Assembly (NCBI GenBank): GCA_037974665.1
Contig: CM075773.1
Coordinates: forward strand, 19,334,146 to 19,398,145
Reading direction: 5' to 3'
Length of the DNA: 64,000 nt
From: Ehretia macrophylla
Lineage: Eukaryota > Streptophyta > Magnoliopsida > Boraginales > Ehretiaceae
In this document: positions 23,193-36,126 of the stretch, piece by piece
Numbering within the stretch: the stretch's first letter is position 1
Layout of the letters: every line of letters begins with the position of its first letter
Translations under genes and position numbers: made by a program
Notes under the pieces: generated by a model
Database searches by the model: none
What the model was told of the DNA's origin: nothing
The model's input: only the letters and a program-made list of their open reading frames with translations

Positions 23193-23435
23193 ACGTTTTC
23201 ATCAGTTTCGGGACATTTTTCTTCTTTTGCGCTGTTTTTCCTTCCCGGATCGTACGTCGTGCGCCGCGAAAAGGGCGACAACCCAATCCGTCCCATTTCT
23301 GTTACCGAATCCCGCGGAACCTTGGGCGAGACAGCTTCGCTTCGCGTAGAGGCTGGGCCCACAAACCGAGGGCGTGGGGCTTGGGACCAGGTCTCCGTCG
23401 CTCCGGAGCCCATAACTTTTGATCCGTAAAAGTTA
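23193..23435 (-). repeat. Short monomer (243 bp)
   Basis: GTTAAC at 23189-23194. It is one of two tandem short units (23193-23679), with CCTTCCCGG in place of CCGTCCCGG. Confidence 0.92.
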
Positions 23436-23679
23436 ACGTTTTCATCAGTTTGGGGACATTTTTCTTCTTTTATGCTGTTTTTCCGTCCCGGATCGTACGT
23501 CGTGCGCCGCAAAAAGGGCGACAACCCAATCCGTCCCATTTCTGTTACCGAATCCCGCGGAACCTTGGGCGAGACAGCTTCGCTTCGCGTAGAGGCTGGG
23601 CCCGCAAACCGAGGGCGTGGGGCTTGGGACCAAGTCACCGTCGCTCTTGAGCCCATAACTTTTGATCCGTAAAGAGTTA
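23436..23679 (-). repeat. Short monomer (244 bp)
   Basis: GTTAAC at 23432-23437. The deletion removes the TAG that ends the frame in normal monomers, which produces a long open frame here. Confidence 0.92.
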
Positions 23680-24363
23680 CGCGGCCCACAGTATACCGTT
23701 GGAAAGCTCTCCGAGAGCTCTACGACGGGACAGCCAAGCTTCGCTTCGCTGGGCCTTTTTTCGGAGCCCAAAATCGAACGTTTTCATCAGTTTCGGGACA
23801 TTTTTCTTCTTTTGCGCTGTTTTTCCATCCCGGATCGTACGTCGTGCGCCGCGAAAAGGGCGACAATCCAATCCGTCCCATTTTTGTTACCGAATCCCGC
23901 GGCACCTTGGGCGAGACAGCTTCGCTTCGCGTAGAGGCTGGGCCCACAAACCGAGGGCGTGGGGCTTGGTACCAGGTCTCCGTCACTCCGGTGCCCATAA
24001 CTTTTGATCCGTAAAGAGTTACGCGGCCCACAGCATACCGTTGGGAAGCTCTCCGAGAGCTCTACGACGGGACAGCGAAGCTTTGCTTCGCTGGGCCTTT
24101 TTTCGGAGCCCAAAATCGAAAGTTTTCATCAGTTTCTGGATATTTTTCTTCTTTCGAGCTTTTTTTCCGTCCCGGATCGTACGTCGTGCTCCGCGAAAAG
24201 GGCGACAACCCAATCCGTCCCATTTTTGTTACCGAATCCCGCGGCACCTTGGGCGAGACAGCTTCGCTTCGCGTAGAGGCTGGGCCCACAAACAGAGGGC
24301 GTGGGGCTTGGTACCAGGTCTCCGTCGCTCCGGAGCCCATAAATTTTGATCCGTAAAGAGTTA

Positions 24364-25728
24364 CGCGGCCCACAGCATACCGTTGGACAGCTCTCCGAGA
24401 GCTCTACAACGGGACAGCAAGCGTTGCTTCGCTGGGCCTTTTTTCGGAGCCCAAAATCGAACGTTTTCATCAGTTTCGTGACACTTTTCTTCTTTTGCGC
24501 TGTTTTTCCGTCCCGGATCGTACGTCGTGCGCCGCGAAAAGGGCGACAACCCAATCCGTCCCATTTTTGTTACCGAATCCCGCAGCACCTTGGGCTAGAC
24601 AACTTCGCTCCGCGTAGAGGCTGGGCGCACAAACCAAGGGCGTGGGGCTTGCGACCAAGTCTCCGTCGCTCCGGTGCCCATAACTTTTGATCCGTAAAGA
24701 GTTACGCGGCCCACAGTATACCGTTGGAAAGCTCTCCGAGAGCTCTACGACGGGACAGCCAAGCTTTGCTTCGCTGTGCCTTTTTTCGGAGCCCAAAATC
24801 GAACGATTTCATCAGTTTCAGGACACTTTTCGTCTTTTGTGCTGTTTTTTCGTCCCGGATCGTACGTCGTGCGCCGCGAAAAGGGCGACAACCCAATCCG
24901 TCCCATTTTTGTTACCGAATCCCGCGGTACCTTGGGCGAGACAGCTTCGCTTCGCGTAGAGGCTGGGCCCACAAACAGAGGGCGTGGGGCTTGGTACCAG
25001 GTCTCCGTCGCTCCGGAGCCCATAACTTTTGATCCGTAAAGAGTTACGCGGCCCACAGCATACCGTTGGAAAGCTCTCCGAGAGCTCTACGACGGGACAG
25101 CTAAGCTTTGCTTCGCTGGGCCTTTTTTCGGAGCCCAAAATTGAACGTTTTCATCAGTTTCGGGATATTTTTCTTCTTTTGCGCTGTTTTTCCGTCCCGG
25201 ATCGTACGTCGTGCGCCGCGAAAAGGCGACAACCCAATCCATCCCATTTTTGTTACCGAATCCCGCGGCACCTTAGGCGAGACAGCTTCGCTTCGCGTAG
25301 AGGCTGGGCCCACAAACCGAGGGCGTGGGGCTTGGTACCAGGTCTCCGTCGCTCCGGAGCCCATAACTTTTGATCCGTAAAGAGTTACGCGGCCCACAGC
25401 ATACCGTTGGAAAGCTCTCCGAGAGCTCTACGACGGGGCAGCGAAGCCTTGCTTCGCTGGGCCTTTTTTCGGAGCCCAAAATCGAAAGTTTTCATCAGTT
25501 TCGGGACATTTTTCTTCTTTCGAGCAGTTTTTCCGTCCCGGATCGTACGTCGTGCTCCACGAAAAGGGCGACAACCCAATCCGTCCCATTTTTGTTACCG
25601 AATCCCGCGGCACCTTGGGCGAGACAGCTTCGCTTCGCGTAGAGGCTGGGCCCACAAACCGAGGGCGTGGGGCTTGGGACCAGGTCTCCGTCGCTCCGGA
25701 GCCCATAACTTTTGATCCGTAAAAGTTA
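24364..25728 (-). repeat. Inverted paralogue of 37155-38519
   Basis: Minus-strand anchors 25728, 25387, 25046, 24704 and 24363 have spacing 341/341/342/341, matching plus anchors 37155, 37496, 37837, 38179 and 38520. Shared rare forms are GAAAAGGCGACAACCC (one G short), the ACGAAAAGTG type and TGGGCACCGG. Confidence 0.85.
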
Positions 25729-25972
25729 ACGTTTTCATCAGTTTCGGGACATTTTTCTTCTTCTGCGCTGTTTTTCCGTCCCTGATCGTACGTCGCGCGC
25801 CGCGAAAAGGGCGACAACCCAATCCGTCCTATTTCTGTTACCGAATCCCGCGGAACCTTGGGCGAGACAGCTTCGCTTCGCGTAGAGGCTGGGCCCGCAA
25901 ACCGAGGGCGTGGGGCTTGGGACCAAGTCACCGTCGCTCTAGAGCCCATAACTTTTGATCCGTAAAGAGTTA
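25729..25972 (-). repeat. Short monomer (244 bp)
   Basis: GTTAAC at 25725-25730. It sits at the upstream end of the inverted block that parallels 37155-38519. Confidence 0.92.
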
Positions 25973-26312
25973 CGCGGCCCACAGCATACCGTTGGAAAGC
26001 TCTCCGAGAGCTCTACGACGGGACAACAAGCTTTGCTTTGCTGGGCCTTTTTCGGAGACCAAAATCGAACGTTTTCATCAGTTTCGGGACACTTTTATTC
26101 TTTTGCGCTGTTTTTCCGTCCCGGATCGTACGTCGTGCGCCGCGAAAAGGGCGACAACCCAATCCGTCCCATTTTTGTTACCGAATCCCGCGGCACCTTG
26201 GGCGAGACAGCTTCGCTTCGCGTAGAGGCTGGGCCCACAAACCGAGGGCGTGGGGCTTGGGACCAGGTCTCCGTCGCTCCGGAGCCCATAACTTTTGATC
26301 CGTAAAGAGTTA

Positions 26313-26654
26313 CGCGGCCCACAGCATACCGTTGGAAAGCTCTCTGAGAGCTCTACGACAGGACAGCGAAGCATTGCTTCGCTGGGCCTTTTTTCGGAGC
26401 CCAAAATTGAAAGTTTTCATCAGTTTTGGGACATTTTTCTTCTTTCGAGCTATTTTTCCGTCCCGGATCGTACGTCGTGCTCCGCGAAAAGGGCGACAAC
26501 CCAATCCGTCCCATTTTTGTTACCGAATCCCGCGGCACCTTGGGCGAGACAGCTTCGCTTCGCGTAGAGGCTGGGCCCACAAACCGAGGGCGTGGGGCTT
26601 GGTACCAGGTCTCCGTCGCTCCGGAGCCCATAACTTTTGATCCGTAAAGAGTTA
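26313..26654 (-). repeat. Single-monomer duplication in type B, copy 1
   Basis: This shares with 26655-26995 the rare strings TTCTTTCGAGCTATTTTTCC, CGACAGGACAGCGAAGCATTG and GTGCTCCGCGAAAAGG. It is a very recent single-unit duplication. Confidence 0.85.
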
Positions 26655-26995
26655 CGCGGCCCACAGCATACCGTTGGAAAGCTCTCTGAGAGCTCTACGA
26701 CAGGACAGCGAAGCATTGCTTCGCTGGGCCTTTTTTCGGAGCCCAAAATCGAAAGTTTTCATCAGTTTTGGGACATTTTTCTTCTTTCGAGCTATTTTTC
26801 CGTCCCGGATCGTACGTCGTGCTCCGCGAAAAGGGCGACAACCCAATCCGTCCCATTTTTGTTACCGAATCCCGCGGCACCTTGGGCGAGACAGCTTCGC
26901 TTCGCGTAGAGGCTGGGCCCACAAACCGAGGACGTGGGGCTTGCGACCAGGTCTCCGTCGCTCCGGAGCCCATAACTTTTGATCCGTAAAAGTTA
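26655..26995 (-). repeat. Single-monomer duplication in type B, copy 2
   Basis: Near-identical neighbour of 26313-26654. Its start at 26995 is the GTTAAC junction of the short monomer 26996-27239, so the duplication crossed a short/long boundary. Confidence 0.85.
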
Positions 26996-27239
26996 ACGTT
27001 TTCATCAGTTTCGGGACATTTTTCTTCTTTTGCGCTGTTTTTCCATCCCGGATCGTACGTCGTGCGCCGCGAAAAGGGCGACAACCCAATCCGTCCCATT
27101 TCTGTTACCGAATCCCGCGGAACCTTGGGCGAGACAGCTTCGCTTCGCGTAGAGGCTGGGCCCGCAAACCGAGGGCGTGGGGCTTGGGACCAAGTCACCG
27201 TCGCTCTAGAGCCCATAACTTTTGATCCGTAAAGAGTTA
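26996..27239 (-). repeat. Short monomer (244 bp)
   Basis: GTTAAC at 26992-26997. It is the short unit furthest into domain II; from 27240 to junction 2 there are none, which marks the A/B boundary in the inverted block. Confidence 0.92.
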
Positions 27240-29290
27240 CGCGGCCCACAGCATACCGTTGGAAAGCTCTCCGAGAGCTCTACGACGGGACAGCAAGGTT
27301 TGCTTCGCTGGGCCTTTTTTCGGAGCCCAAAATCGAACGTTTTCATCAGTTTCGGGACACTTTTCTTCGTTTGCGCTGTTTTTCCGTCCCGGATCGTACG
27401 TCGTGCGCCGCGAAAAGGGCGACAACCCAATCCGTCCCATTTTTGTTACCGAATCCCGCGGCACCTTGGGCTAGACAACTTCGCTCCGCGTAGAGGCTGG
27501 GCCCACAAACCAAGGGCGTGGGGCTTGCGACCAAGTCTCCGTCGCTCCGGAGCCCATAACTTTTGATCCGTAAAGAGTTACGCGGCCCACAGTATACCGT
27601 TGGAAAGCTCTCCGAGAGCTCTACGACGGGACAGCCAAGCTTAGCTTTGCTGTGCCTTTTTTCGGAGCCCAAAATCGAACGATTTCATCAGTTTCAGGAC
27701 ACTTTTCTTCTTTTGCGCTGTTTTTCCGTCCCGGATCGTACGTCGTGCGCCGCGAAAAGGGCGACAACCCAATCCGTCCCATTTTTGTTACCGAATCCCG
27801 CAGCACCTTGGGCGAGACAGCTTCGCTTCGCGTAGATGCTGGGCCCACAAACAGAGGGCGTGGGGCTTGGTACCAGGTCTCCGTCGCTCCGGAGCCCATA
27901 ACTTTTGATCCGTAAAGAGTTACGCGGCCCACAGCATACCGTTGGAAAGCTCTCCGAGAGCTCTACGATGGGACAGCTAAGCTTTGCTTCACTGGGTTTT
28001 TTTTCGGAGCCCAAAATCGAAAGTTTTCATCAGTTTCGGGACATTTTTCTTCTTTTGCTCTGTTTTTCCGTCCCGGATCGTACGTCGGGCGCCGCGAAAA
28101 GGGCGACAACCCAATCCGTCCCATTTTTGTTACCGAATCCCGCTGCACCTTGGGCGAGACAGCTTCGATTCGCGTAGAGGCTGGGCCCGCAAACCGAGGG
28201 CGTGGGGCTTGCGACCAAGTCTCCGTCACTCGGGAGCCCATAACTTTTGATCCGTAAAGAGTTACGCGGCCCACAGCATACCGTTGGAAAGTTCTCCGAG
28301 AGCTCTACGACGAGACAGCTAAGCATTGCTTCGCTGGGCCTTTTTTCGGAGCCCAAAATCGAACAATTTCATCAATTTTGGGACACTTTTCTTCTTTTGC
28401 GCTGTTTTTCCGTCCCGGATCGTACGTCGTGCGCCGCGAAAAAGGCGACAACCCAATCCGTCCCATTTCTGTTACCGAATCCCGCGGCACCTTGGGCGAG
28501 ACAGCTTCGCTTCGAGTAGAGGCTGGGCCCGCAAACCGAGGGCGTGGGGCTTGGGACCAGGTCTCCGTCGCTCTGGAGCCCATAACTTTTGATCCGTAAA
28601 GAGTTACGCGGCCCACAGCATACCGTTGGAAAGCTCTCCGAGAGCTCTACGACGAGATAGCTAAGCATTGCTTCGCTGGGCCTTTTTTCGGAGCCCAAAA
28701 TCGAACGATTTCATCAATTTCGGGACACTTTTCTTCTTTTGCGCTATTCTTCCGCCCCGGATCGTACGTCGTGCGCCGCGAAAAGGGCGACAACCCAATT
28801 CGTCCCATTTTTGTTACCGAATCCCGCGGCACCTTGGGCGAGACAGCTTCGATTCGCGTAGAGGCTGGGCCCGCAAATCGAGGGCGTGGGGCTTGGGACC
28901 AGGTCTCCGTCGCTCCGGAGCCAATAACTTTTGATCCGTAAAGAGTTACGCGGCCCACAGCATACCGTTGGAAAGCTCTCCGAGAGCTCTACGACGGGAC
29001 AGCTAAGCTTTGCTTTGCTGGGCCTTTTTTCGGAGCCCAAAATCGAACGATTTCATCAATTTCGGGACACTTTTCTTCTTTTGCGCTGTTTTTCCGTCCC
29101 GGATCGTACGTCGTGCGCCGCGAAAAGGGCGACAACCCAATCCGTCCCATTTTTGTTACCGAATCCCGCGGCACCTTGGGCGAGACAGCATCGATTCGCG
29201 TAGAGGTTGGGCCCGCAAACCGAGGGCGTGGGGCTTAGGACCAGGTCTCCGTCGCTCCGGAGCCCATAACTTTTGATCCGTAAAGAGTTA

Positions 29291-32024
29291 CGCGGCCCAC
29301 AGTATACCGTTGGAAAGCTCTCCGAGAGCTCTACGACGGGATAGCCAAGCTTTGCTTCGCTGTGCCTTTTTTCGGAGCCCAAAATCGAATGATTTCATCA
29401 GTTTCAGGACACTTTTCTTCTTTTGTGCTATTTTTCCGTCCCGGATCGTACGTCGTGCGCCGCAAAAAGGGCGACAACCCAATCCGTCCCATTTTGTTAC
29501 CGAATCCCGCGGCACCTTGGGCGAGACAGCATCGATTCGGGTAGAGGCTGGGCCCGCAAACCGAGGACGTGGGGCTTGGGACCAAGTCTCCGTCGCTCCG
29601 GAGCCAATAACTTTTGATCCGTAAAGAGTTACGCGGCCCACAGCATACCGTTAGAAAGCTCTCCGAGAGCTCTACGACGGGACAGCCAAGCTTAGCTTCG
29701 CTGTGCCTTTTTTCGGAGCCCAAAATCGAACGTTTTCATCAGTTTCGGGATACTTTTCTTCTTTTGCGCTGTTTTTCCGTCCCGGGTCGTACGTCGTGCG
29801 CCGCGAAAAGGGCGACAACCCAATCCGTCCCATTTCTGTTACCGAATCCCGCGGTACCTTGGGCGAGACAGCTTCGCTTCGCGTAGAGGCTGGACCCACA
29901 AACCGAGGGCTAGGGGCTTGCGACCAAGTCTCTGTCGCTCCGAAGCCCATAACTTTTGATCCGTAAAGAGTTCCGCGGCCCACAGTATACCGTTGGAAAT
30001 CTCTCCGAGAGCTCTACGACGGGACAGCCAAGCTTCGCTTCGCTGTGCCTTTTTTCGGAGCCCAAAATTGAACGATTTCATCAGTTTCAGGACACTTTTC
30101 TTCTTTTGTGCTGTTTTTCCGTCCCGGATCGTAAGTCGTGCGCCGCGAAAAAGGCGACAACCCAATCCGTCCCATTATTGTTACCAAATCCCGCGGCACC
30201 TTGGGCGAGACAGCTTCGCTTCGCATAGAGGCTGGGCCCGCAAACCGAGGGCGTGGGGCTTGGGACCAGGTCTCCGTCGCTCCGGAGCCCATAACTTTTG
30301 ATCCGTAAAGAGTTACGCGTCCCACAGCATACCGTTGGAAAGCTCTCCGAGAGCTCTACGACGAGACAGCTAAGCATTGCTTCGCTGGGCCTTTTTTCGG
30401 AGCCCAAAATCGAACGATTTCATCAATTTCGGGACACTCTTCTTCTTTTGCGCTGTTTTTCCGTCCCGGATCGTACGTCGTGCGCCGCGAAAAGGGCGAC
30501 AACCCAATCCGTCCCATTTTTGTTACCGAATCCCGCGGCACCTTGGGCGAGACAGCTTCGCTTCGCGTAGAGGCTGGGCCCACAAACCGAGGGCGAGGGG
30601 CTTGGGACCAAGTCTCCGTCGCTCCGGAGCCCATAACTTTTGATCCGTAAAGAGTTACGCAGCCCACAGCATACCGTTGGAAAGCTCTCTGAGAGCTCTA
30701 CGACGGGACAGCCAAGCTTTGCTTCGCTGTGCCTTTTTTCGGACCCCAAAATCGCACGTTTTCCTTAGTTTCGGGACCCTTTTCTGCTTTTTCGCTGTTT
30801 TTCCGTCCCGGATCGTACGTCGTGCGCCGCGAAAAGGGCGACTACCCAATCCGTCCCATTTTTGTTACCGAATCCCGCGGCACCTTGGGCTAGACAACTT
30901 CGCTCCGCGTAGAGGCTGGGCCCACAAACTGAGGGCGTAGGGCTTGCGACCAAGTCTCTGTCGCTCCGGAGCCCATAACTTTTGATCCGTAAAGAGTTAC
31001 GCGGCCCACAGTATACCGTTGGAAAGCTCTCTGAGCGCTCTACGACGGGATAGCCAAGCTTTGCTTCGCTGTGCCTTTTTTCGGAGCCCAAAATCGAACG
31101 ATTTCATCAGTTTCAGGACACTTTTCTTCTTTTGTGCTGTTTTTCCGTCCCGGATCGTACGTCGTGCGCCGCGAAAAGGGCGACAACCCAATCCGTCCCA
31201 TTTTGTTACCGAATCCCGCGGCACCTTGGGCGAGACAGCTTCGCTTCGCGTAGAGGCTGGGCCCACAAACCGAGGGCGAGGGGCTTGGGACCAAGTCTCC
31301 GTCGCTACGGAGCCAATAACTTTTGATCCGTAAAGAGTTACGCGGCCCACAGCATACCGTTGGAAAGCTCTCCGAGAGCTCTACGACGGCACAGCTAAGC
31401 TCTGCTTTGCTGGGCCTTTTTTCGGAGCCCAAAATCGAACGATTTCATCAATTTCGGTACACTTTTCTTCTTTTGCGCTGTTTTTCTGTCCCGGATCGTA
31501 CGTCGTGCGCCGCGAAAAGGGCGACAACCCAATCCGTCCCATTTCTGTCACCGAATCCCGCGGCACCTTGGGCGAGACAGCTTCGATTCGCGTAGAGGCT
31601 GGGCCCGCAAACCGAGGGCGTGGGGCTTGAGACCAAGTCTCCGTCGCTCCGGAGCCAATAACTTTTGATCCGTAAAGAGTTACGCGGCCCACAGCATACC
31701 GTTGGAAAGCTCTCCGAGAGCTCTACGACGAGACAGCTAAGCATTGCTTCGCTGGGCCTTTTTTCGGAGCCCAAAATCGAACGATTTCATCAATTTCGGG
31801 ACACTCTTCTTCTTTTGCGCTGTTTTTCCGTCCCGGATCGTACGTCGTGCGCCGCGAAAAGGGCGACAACCCAATCCGTCCCATTTTTGTTACCGAATCC
31901 CGCGGTACCTTGGGCGAGACAGCTTCAATTTGCGTAGAGGCTGGGCCCGCAAACCGAGGGCGTGGGGCTTGGGACCAGGTCTCCGTCGCTCCGGAGCCAA
32001 TAACTTTTGATCCGTAAAGAGTTA
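29291..32024 (-). repeat. 8-mer HOR (2734 bp), copy 1
   Basis: Minus-strand monomers with anchors 29631, 29973, 30315, 30657, 30999, 31340, 31682 and 32024 repeat in the same order in 32025-34758. Shared marks include CGATTGCGT-type variants, GAGGGCTAGGGGC (29902 and 32638), TTACGCGTCCCAC (30311 and 33045) and CTTCAATTTGCG (31923 and 34657). This is the clearest tandem HOR pair in the inverted block. Confidence 0.92.
30741..30796 (-). repeat. Divergent patch in the 30658-30999 monomer
   Basis: About seven substitutions in 55 bp (GGACCCC, ATCGCACG, TTCCTTAG, GACCCTTTTCTGC, TTTTTCGC), mostly to C on the + strand. The flanks are normal. Confidence 0.8.
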
Positions 32025-34758
32025 CGCGGCCCACAGTATACCGTTGGAAAGCTCTCCGAGAGCTCTACGACGGGACAGCTAAGCTGTGCTTCGCTGAGCC
32101 TTTTTTCGGAGCCCAAAATCGAACGATTTCATCAATTTCGGGACACTTTTCTTCTTTTGCGCTGTTTTTCCGTCCCGGATCGTACGTCGTGCGCCGCGAA
32201 AAGGGCGACAACCCAATCCGTCCCATTTTGTTACCGAATCCCGCGGCACCTTGGGCGAGACAGCATCGATTCGCGTAGAGGCTGGGCCCGCAAACCGAGG
32301 ACATGGGGCTTGGGACCAAGTCTTCGTCGCTCCGGAGCCAATAAGTTTTGATCCGGAAAGAGTTACGCGGCCCACAGCATACCGTTAGAAAGCTCTCCGA
32401 GAGCTCTACGACGGGACAGCCAAACTTCGCTTCGCTGTGCCTTTTTTCGGAGCCCAAAATCGAACGTTTTCATCAGTTTCGGGATACTTTTCTTCTTTTG
32501 CGCTGTTTTTCCGTCCCGGGTCGTACGTCGTGCGCCGCGAAAAGGGCGACAACCCAATCCGTCCCATTTCTGTGACCGAATCCCGCGGCACCTTGGGCGA
32601 GACAGCTTCGCTTCGCGTAGAGGCTGGACCCACAAACCGAGGGCTAGGGGCTTGCGACCAAGTCTCTGTCGCTCCGAAGCCCATAACTTTTGATCCGTAA
32701 AGAGTTACGCGGCCCACAGTATACCGTTGGAAAGCTCTCCGAGCGCTCTACGACGGGACAGCCAAGCTTCGCTTTGCTGTGCTTTTTTTCGGAGCCCAAA
32801 ATTGAACGATTTCATCAGTTTCAGGACACTTTTCTTCTTTTGTGCTGTTTTTCCATCCCGGATCGTAAGTCGTGCGCCGCGAAAAGGGCGACAACCCAAT
32901 CCGTCCCATTTTTGTTACCAAATCCCGCGGCACCTTGGGCGAGACAGCTTCGCTTCGCATAGAGGCTGGGTCCGCAAACCGAGGGCGTGGGGCTTGGGAC
33001 CAGGTCTCCGTCGCTCCGGAGCCCATAACTTTTGATCCGTAAAGAGTTACGCGTCCCACAGCATACCGTTGGAAAGCTCTCCGAGAGCTCTACGACGAGA
33101 CAGCTAAGCATTGCTTCGCTGGGCCTTTTTTCGGAGCCCAAAATCGAACGATTTCATCAATTTCGGGACACTCTTCTTCTTTTGCGCTGTTTTTCCGTCC
33201 CGGATCGTACGTCGTGCGCCGCGAAAAGGGCGACAACCCAATCCGTCCCATTTTTGTTACCGAATCCCGCGGCACCTTGGGCGAGACAGCTTCGCTTCGC
33301 GTAGAGGCTGGGCCCACAAACCGAGGGCGAGGGGCTTGGGACCAAGTCTCCGTCGCTCCGGAGCCCATAACTTTTGATCCGTAAAGAGTTACGCGGCCCA
33401 CAGCATACCGTTGGAAAGCTCTCCGAGAGCTCTACGACGGGACAGCCAAGCTTTGCTTCGCTGTGCCTTTTTTCGGAGCCCAAAATCGAACGTTTTCATC
33501 AGTTTCGGGATACTTTTCTTCTTTTGCGCTGTTTTTCCGTCCCGGGTCGTACGTCGTGCGCCGCGAAAAGGGCGACAACCCAATCCGTCCCATTTCTGTT
33601 ACCGAATCCCGCGGCACCTTGGGCTAGACAACTTCCCTCCGCGTAGAGGCTGGGCCCACACCCTGAGGGCGTAGGGCCTGCGCCCAAGTCTCTGTCGCTC
33701 CGGAGCCCATAACTTTTGATCCGTAAAGAGTTACGCGGCCCACAGTATACCGTTGGAAAGCTCTCTGAGCGCTCTACGACGAGATAGCCAAGCTTTGCTT
33801 CGCTGTGCCTTTTTTCAGAGCCCAAAATCGAACGATTTCATCAGTTTCAGGACACTTTTCTTCTTTTGTGCTGTTTTTCCGTCCCGGATCGTACGTCGTG
33901 CGCCGCGAAAAGGGCGACAACCCAATCCGTCCCATTTTGTTACCGAATCCCGCGGCACCTTGGGCGAGACAGCTTCGCTTCGCGTAGAGGCTGGGCCCAC
34001 AAACCGAGGGCGAGGGGCTTGGGACCAAGTCTCCGTCGCTCCGGAGCCAATAACTTTTGATCCGTAAAGAGTTACGCGGCCCACAGCTTACCGTTGGAAA
34101 GCTCTCCGTGAGCTCTACAACGGAACAGCTAAGCTCTGCTTTGCTGGGCCTTTTTTCGGAGCCCAAAATCGAACGATTTCATCAATTTTGGGACACTTTT
34201 CTTCTTTTGCGCTGTTTTTCCGTCCCGGATCGTACGTCGTGCGCCGCAAAAAGGGCGACAACCCAATCCGTCCCATTTTTGTTACCGAATCCCGCGGTAC
34301 CTTGGGCGAGACAGCTTCGCTTCGCGTAGAGGCTGGGCCCGCAAACCGAGGGCGTGGGGCTTGGGACCAGGTCTCCGTCGCTCCGGAGCCAATAACTTTT
34401 GATCCGTAAAGAGTTACGCGGCCCACAGCATACCGTTGGAAAGCTCTCCGAGAGCTCTACGACGAGACAGCTAAGCATTGCTTCGCTGGGCCTTTTTTCG
34501 GAGCCCAAAATCGAACGATTTCATCAATTTCGGGACACTCTTCTTCTTTTGCGCTGTTTTTCCGTCCCGGATCGTACGTCGTGCGCCGCGAAAAGGGCGA
34601 CAACCCAATCCGTCCCATTTTTGTTACCGAATCCCGCGGTACCTTGGGCGAGACAGCTTCAATTTGCGTAGAGGCTGGGCCCGCAAACCGAGGGCGTGGG
34701 GCTTGGGACCAGGTCTCCGTCGCTCCGGAGCCAATAACTTTTGATCCGTAAAGAGTTA
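32025..34758 (-). repeat. 8-mer HOR (2734 bp), copy 2
   Basis: Direct tandem copy of 29291-32024 at an offset of 2734 bp, with matching spacing of all eight monomers (including the 341-bp units). Private changes are few apart from a divergent patch at 33633-33685. Confidence 0.92.
33633..33685 (-). repeat. Divergent patch in the 33392-33733 monomer
   Basis: About seven substitutions in 50 bp (TTCCCTCC, CACACCCTGAG, GTAGGGCCTGCGCCC), again mostly A or G to C on the + strand. The monomer is the HOR counterpart of 30658-30999, but the patch is at another phase. Confidence 0.8.
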
Positions 34759-35442
34759 CGCGGCCCACAGCATACCGTTGGAAAGCTCTCCGAGAGCTCT
34801 ACGACGGGACAGCTAAGCTCTGCTTCGCTGGGCCTTTTTTCGGAGCCCAAAATCGAACGATTTCATCAATTTCGGGACACTTTTCTTCTTTTGCGCTGTT
34901 TTTCCGTCCCGGATCGTACGTCGTGCGCCGCGAAAAGGGCGACAACCCAATCCGTCCCATTTTTGTTACCGAATCCCGCGGCACCTTGGCCGAGACAGCT
35001 TCGATTCGCGTAGAGGCTGGGCCCGCAAACCGAGGGCGTGGGGCTTGGGACCAGGTCTCCGTCGCTCCGGAGCCAATAACTTTTGATCCGTAAAGAGTTA
35101 CGCGGCCCACAGCATACCGTTGGAAAGCTCTCCGAGAGCTCTACGACGGGACAGCCAAGCTTTGCTTCGCTGTGCCTTTTTTCGGAGCCCAAAATCGAAC
35201 GTTTTCATCAGTTTCGGGACACTTTTCTTCTTTTGCGCTGTTTTTCCGTCCCGGATCGTACGTCGTGCGCCGCGAAAAGGGCGACAACCCAATCCGACCC
35301 ATTTTTGTTACCGAATCCCGCGGCACCTTGGGCGAGACAGCATCGATTCGTGTAGAGGCTGGGCCCGCAAACCGAGGGCGTGGGGCTTGGGACCAAGTCT
35401 CCGTCGCTCCGGAGCCAATAACTTTTGATCCGTAAAGAGTTA

Positions 35443-35784
35443 CGCGGCCCACAGCATACCGTTGGAAAGCTCTCCGAGAGCTCTACGACGAGATAGCTAA
35501 GCATTGCTTCGCTGGGCCTTTTTTCGGAGCCCAAAATCGAACGATTTCATCAATTTCGGGACACTTTTCTTCTTTTGCGCTGTTTTTCCGTCCCGGATCG
35601 TACGTCGTTCGCCGCGAAAAGGGCGACAACCCAATCCGTCCCATTTCTGTTACCGAATCCCGCGGCACCTTGGGCGAGACAGCTTCGCTTCGCGTAGAGG
35701 CTGGGCCCGCAAACCGAGGGCGTGGGGCTTGGGACCAGGTCTCCGTCGCTCTGGAGCCCATAACTTTTGATCCGTAAAGAGTTA
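35443..35784 (-). repeat. Single-monomer duplication, copy 1
   Basis: This monomer and the next (35785-36126) are nearly identical along 342 bp. Both carry the rare GTCGTTCGCCGCG variant (35605 and 35947) and GAGATAGCTAAGC. They are the last two complete monomers before junction 2. Confidence 0.88.
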
Positions 35785-36126
35785 CGCGGCCCACAACATA
35801 CCGTTGGAAAGCTCTCCGAGAGCTCTACGACGAGATAGCTAAGCATTGCTTCGCTGGGCCTTTTTTCGGAGCCCAAAATCGAACGATTTCATCAATTTCG
35901 GGACACTTTTCTTCTTTTGCGCTGTTTTTCCGTCCCGGATCGTACGTCGTTCGCCGCGAAAAGGGCGACAACCCAATCCGTCCCATTTCTGTTACCGAAT
36001 CCCGCGGCACCTTGGGCGAGACAGCTTCGCTTCGCGTAGAGGCTGGGCCCCCAAACCGAGGGCGTGGGGCTTGGGACCAGGTCTCCGTCGCTCTGGAGCC
36101 CATAACTTTTGATCCGTAAAGAGTTA
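35785..36126 (-). repeat. Single-monomer duplication, copy 2
   Basis: Tandem copy of 35443-35784. A visible difference is GGGCCCCCAAACC against GGGCCCGCAAACC. It lies 68 bp from the orientation switch. Confidence 0.88.
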
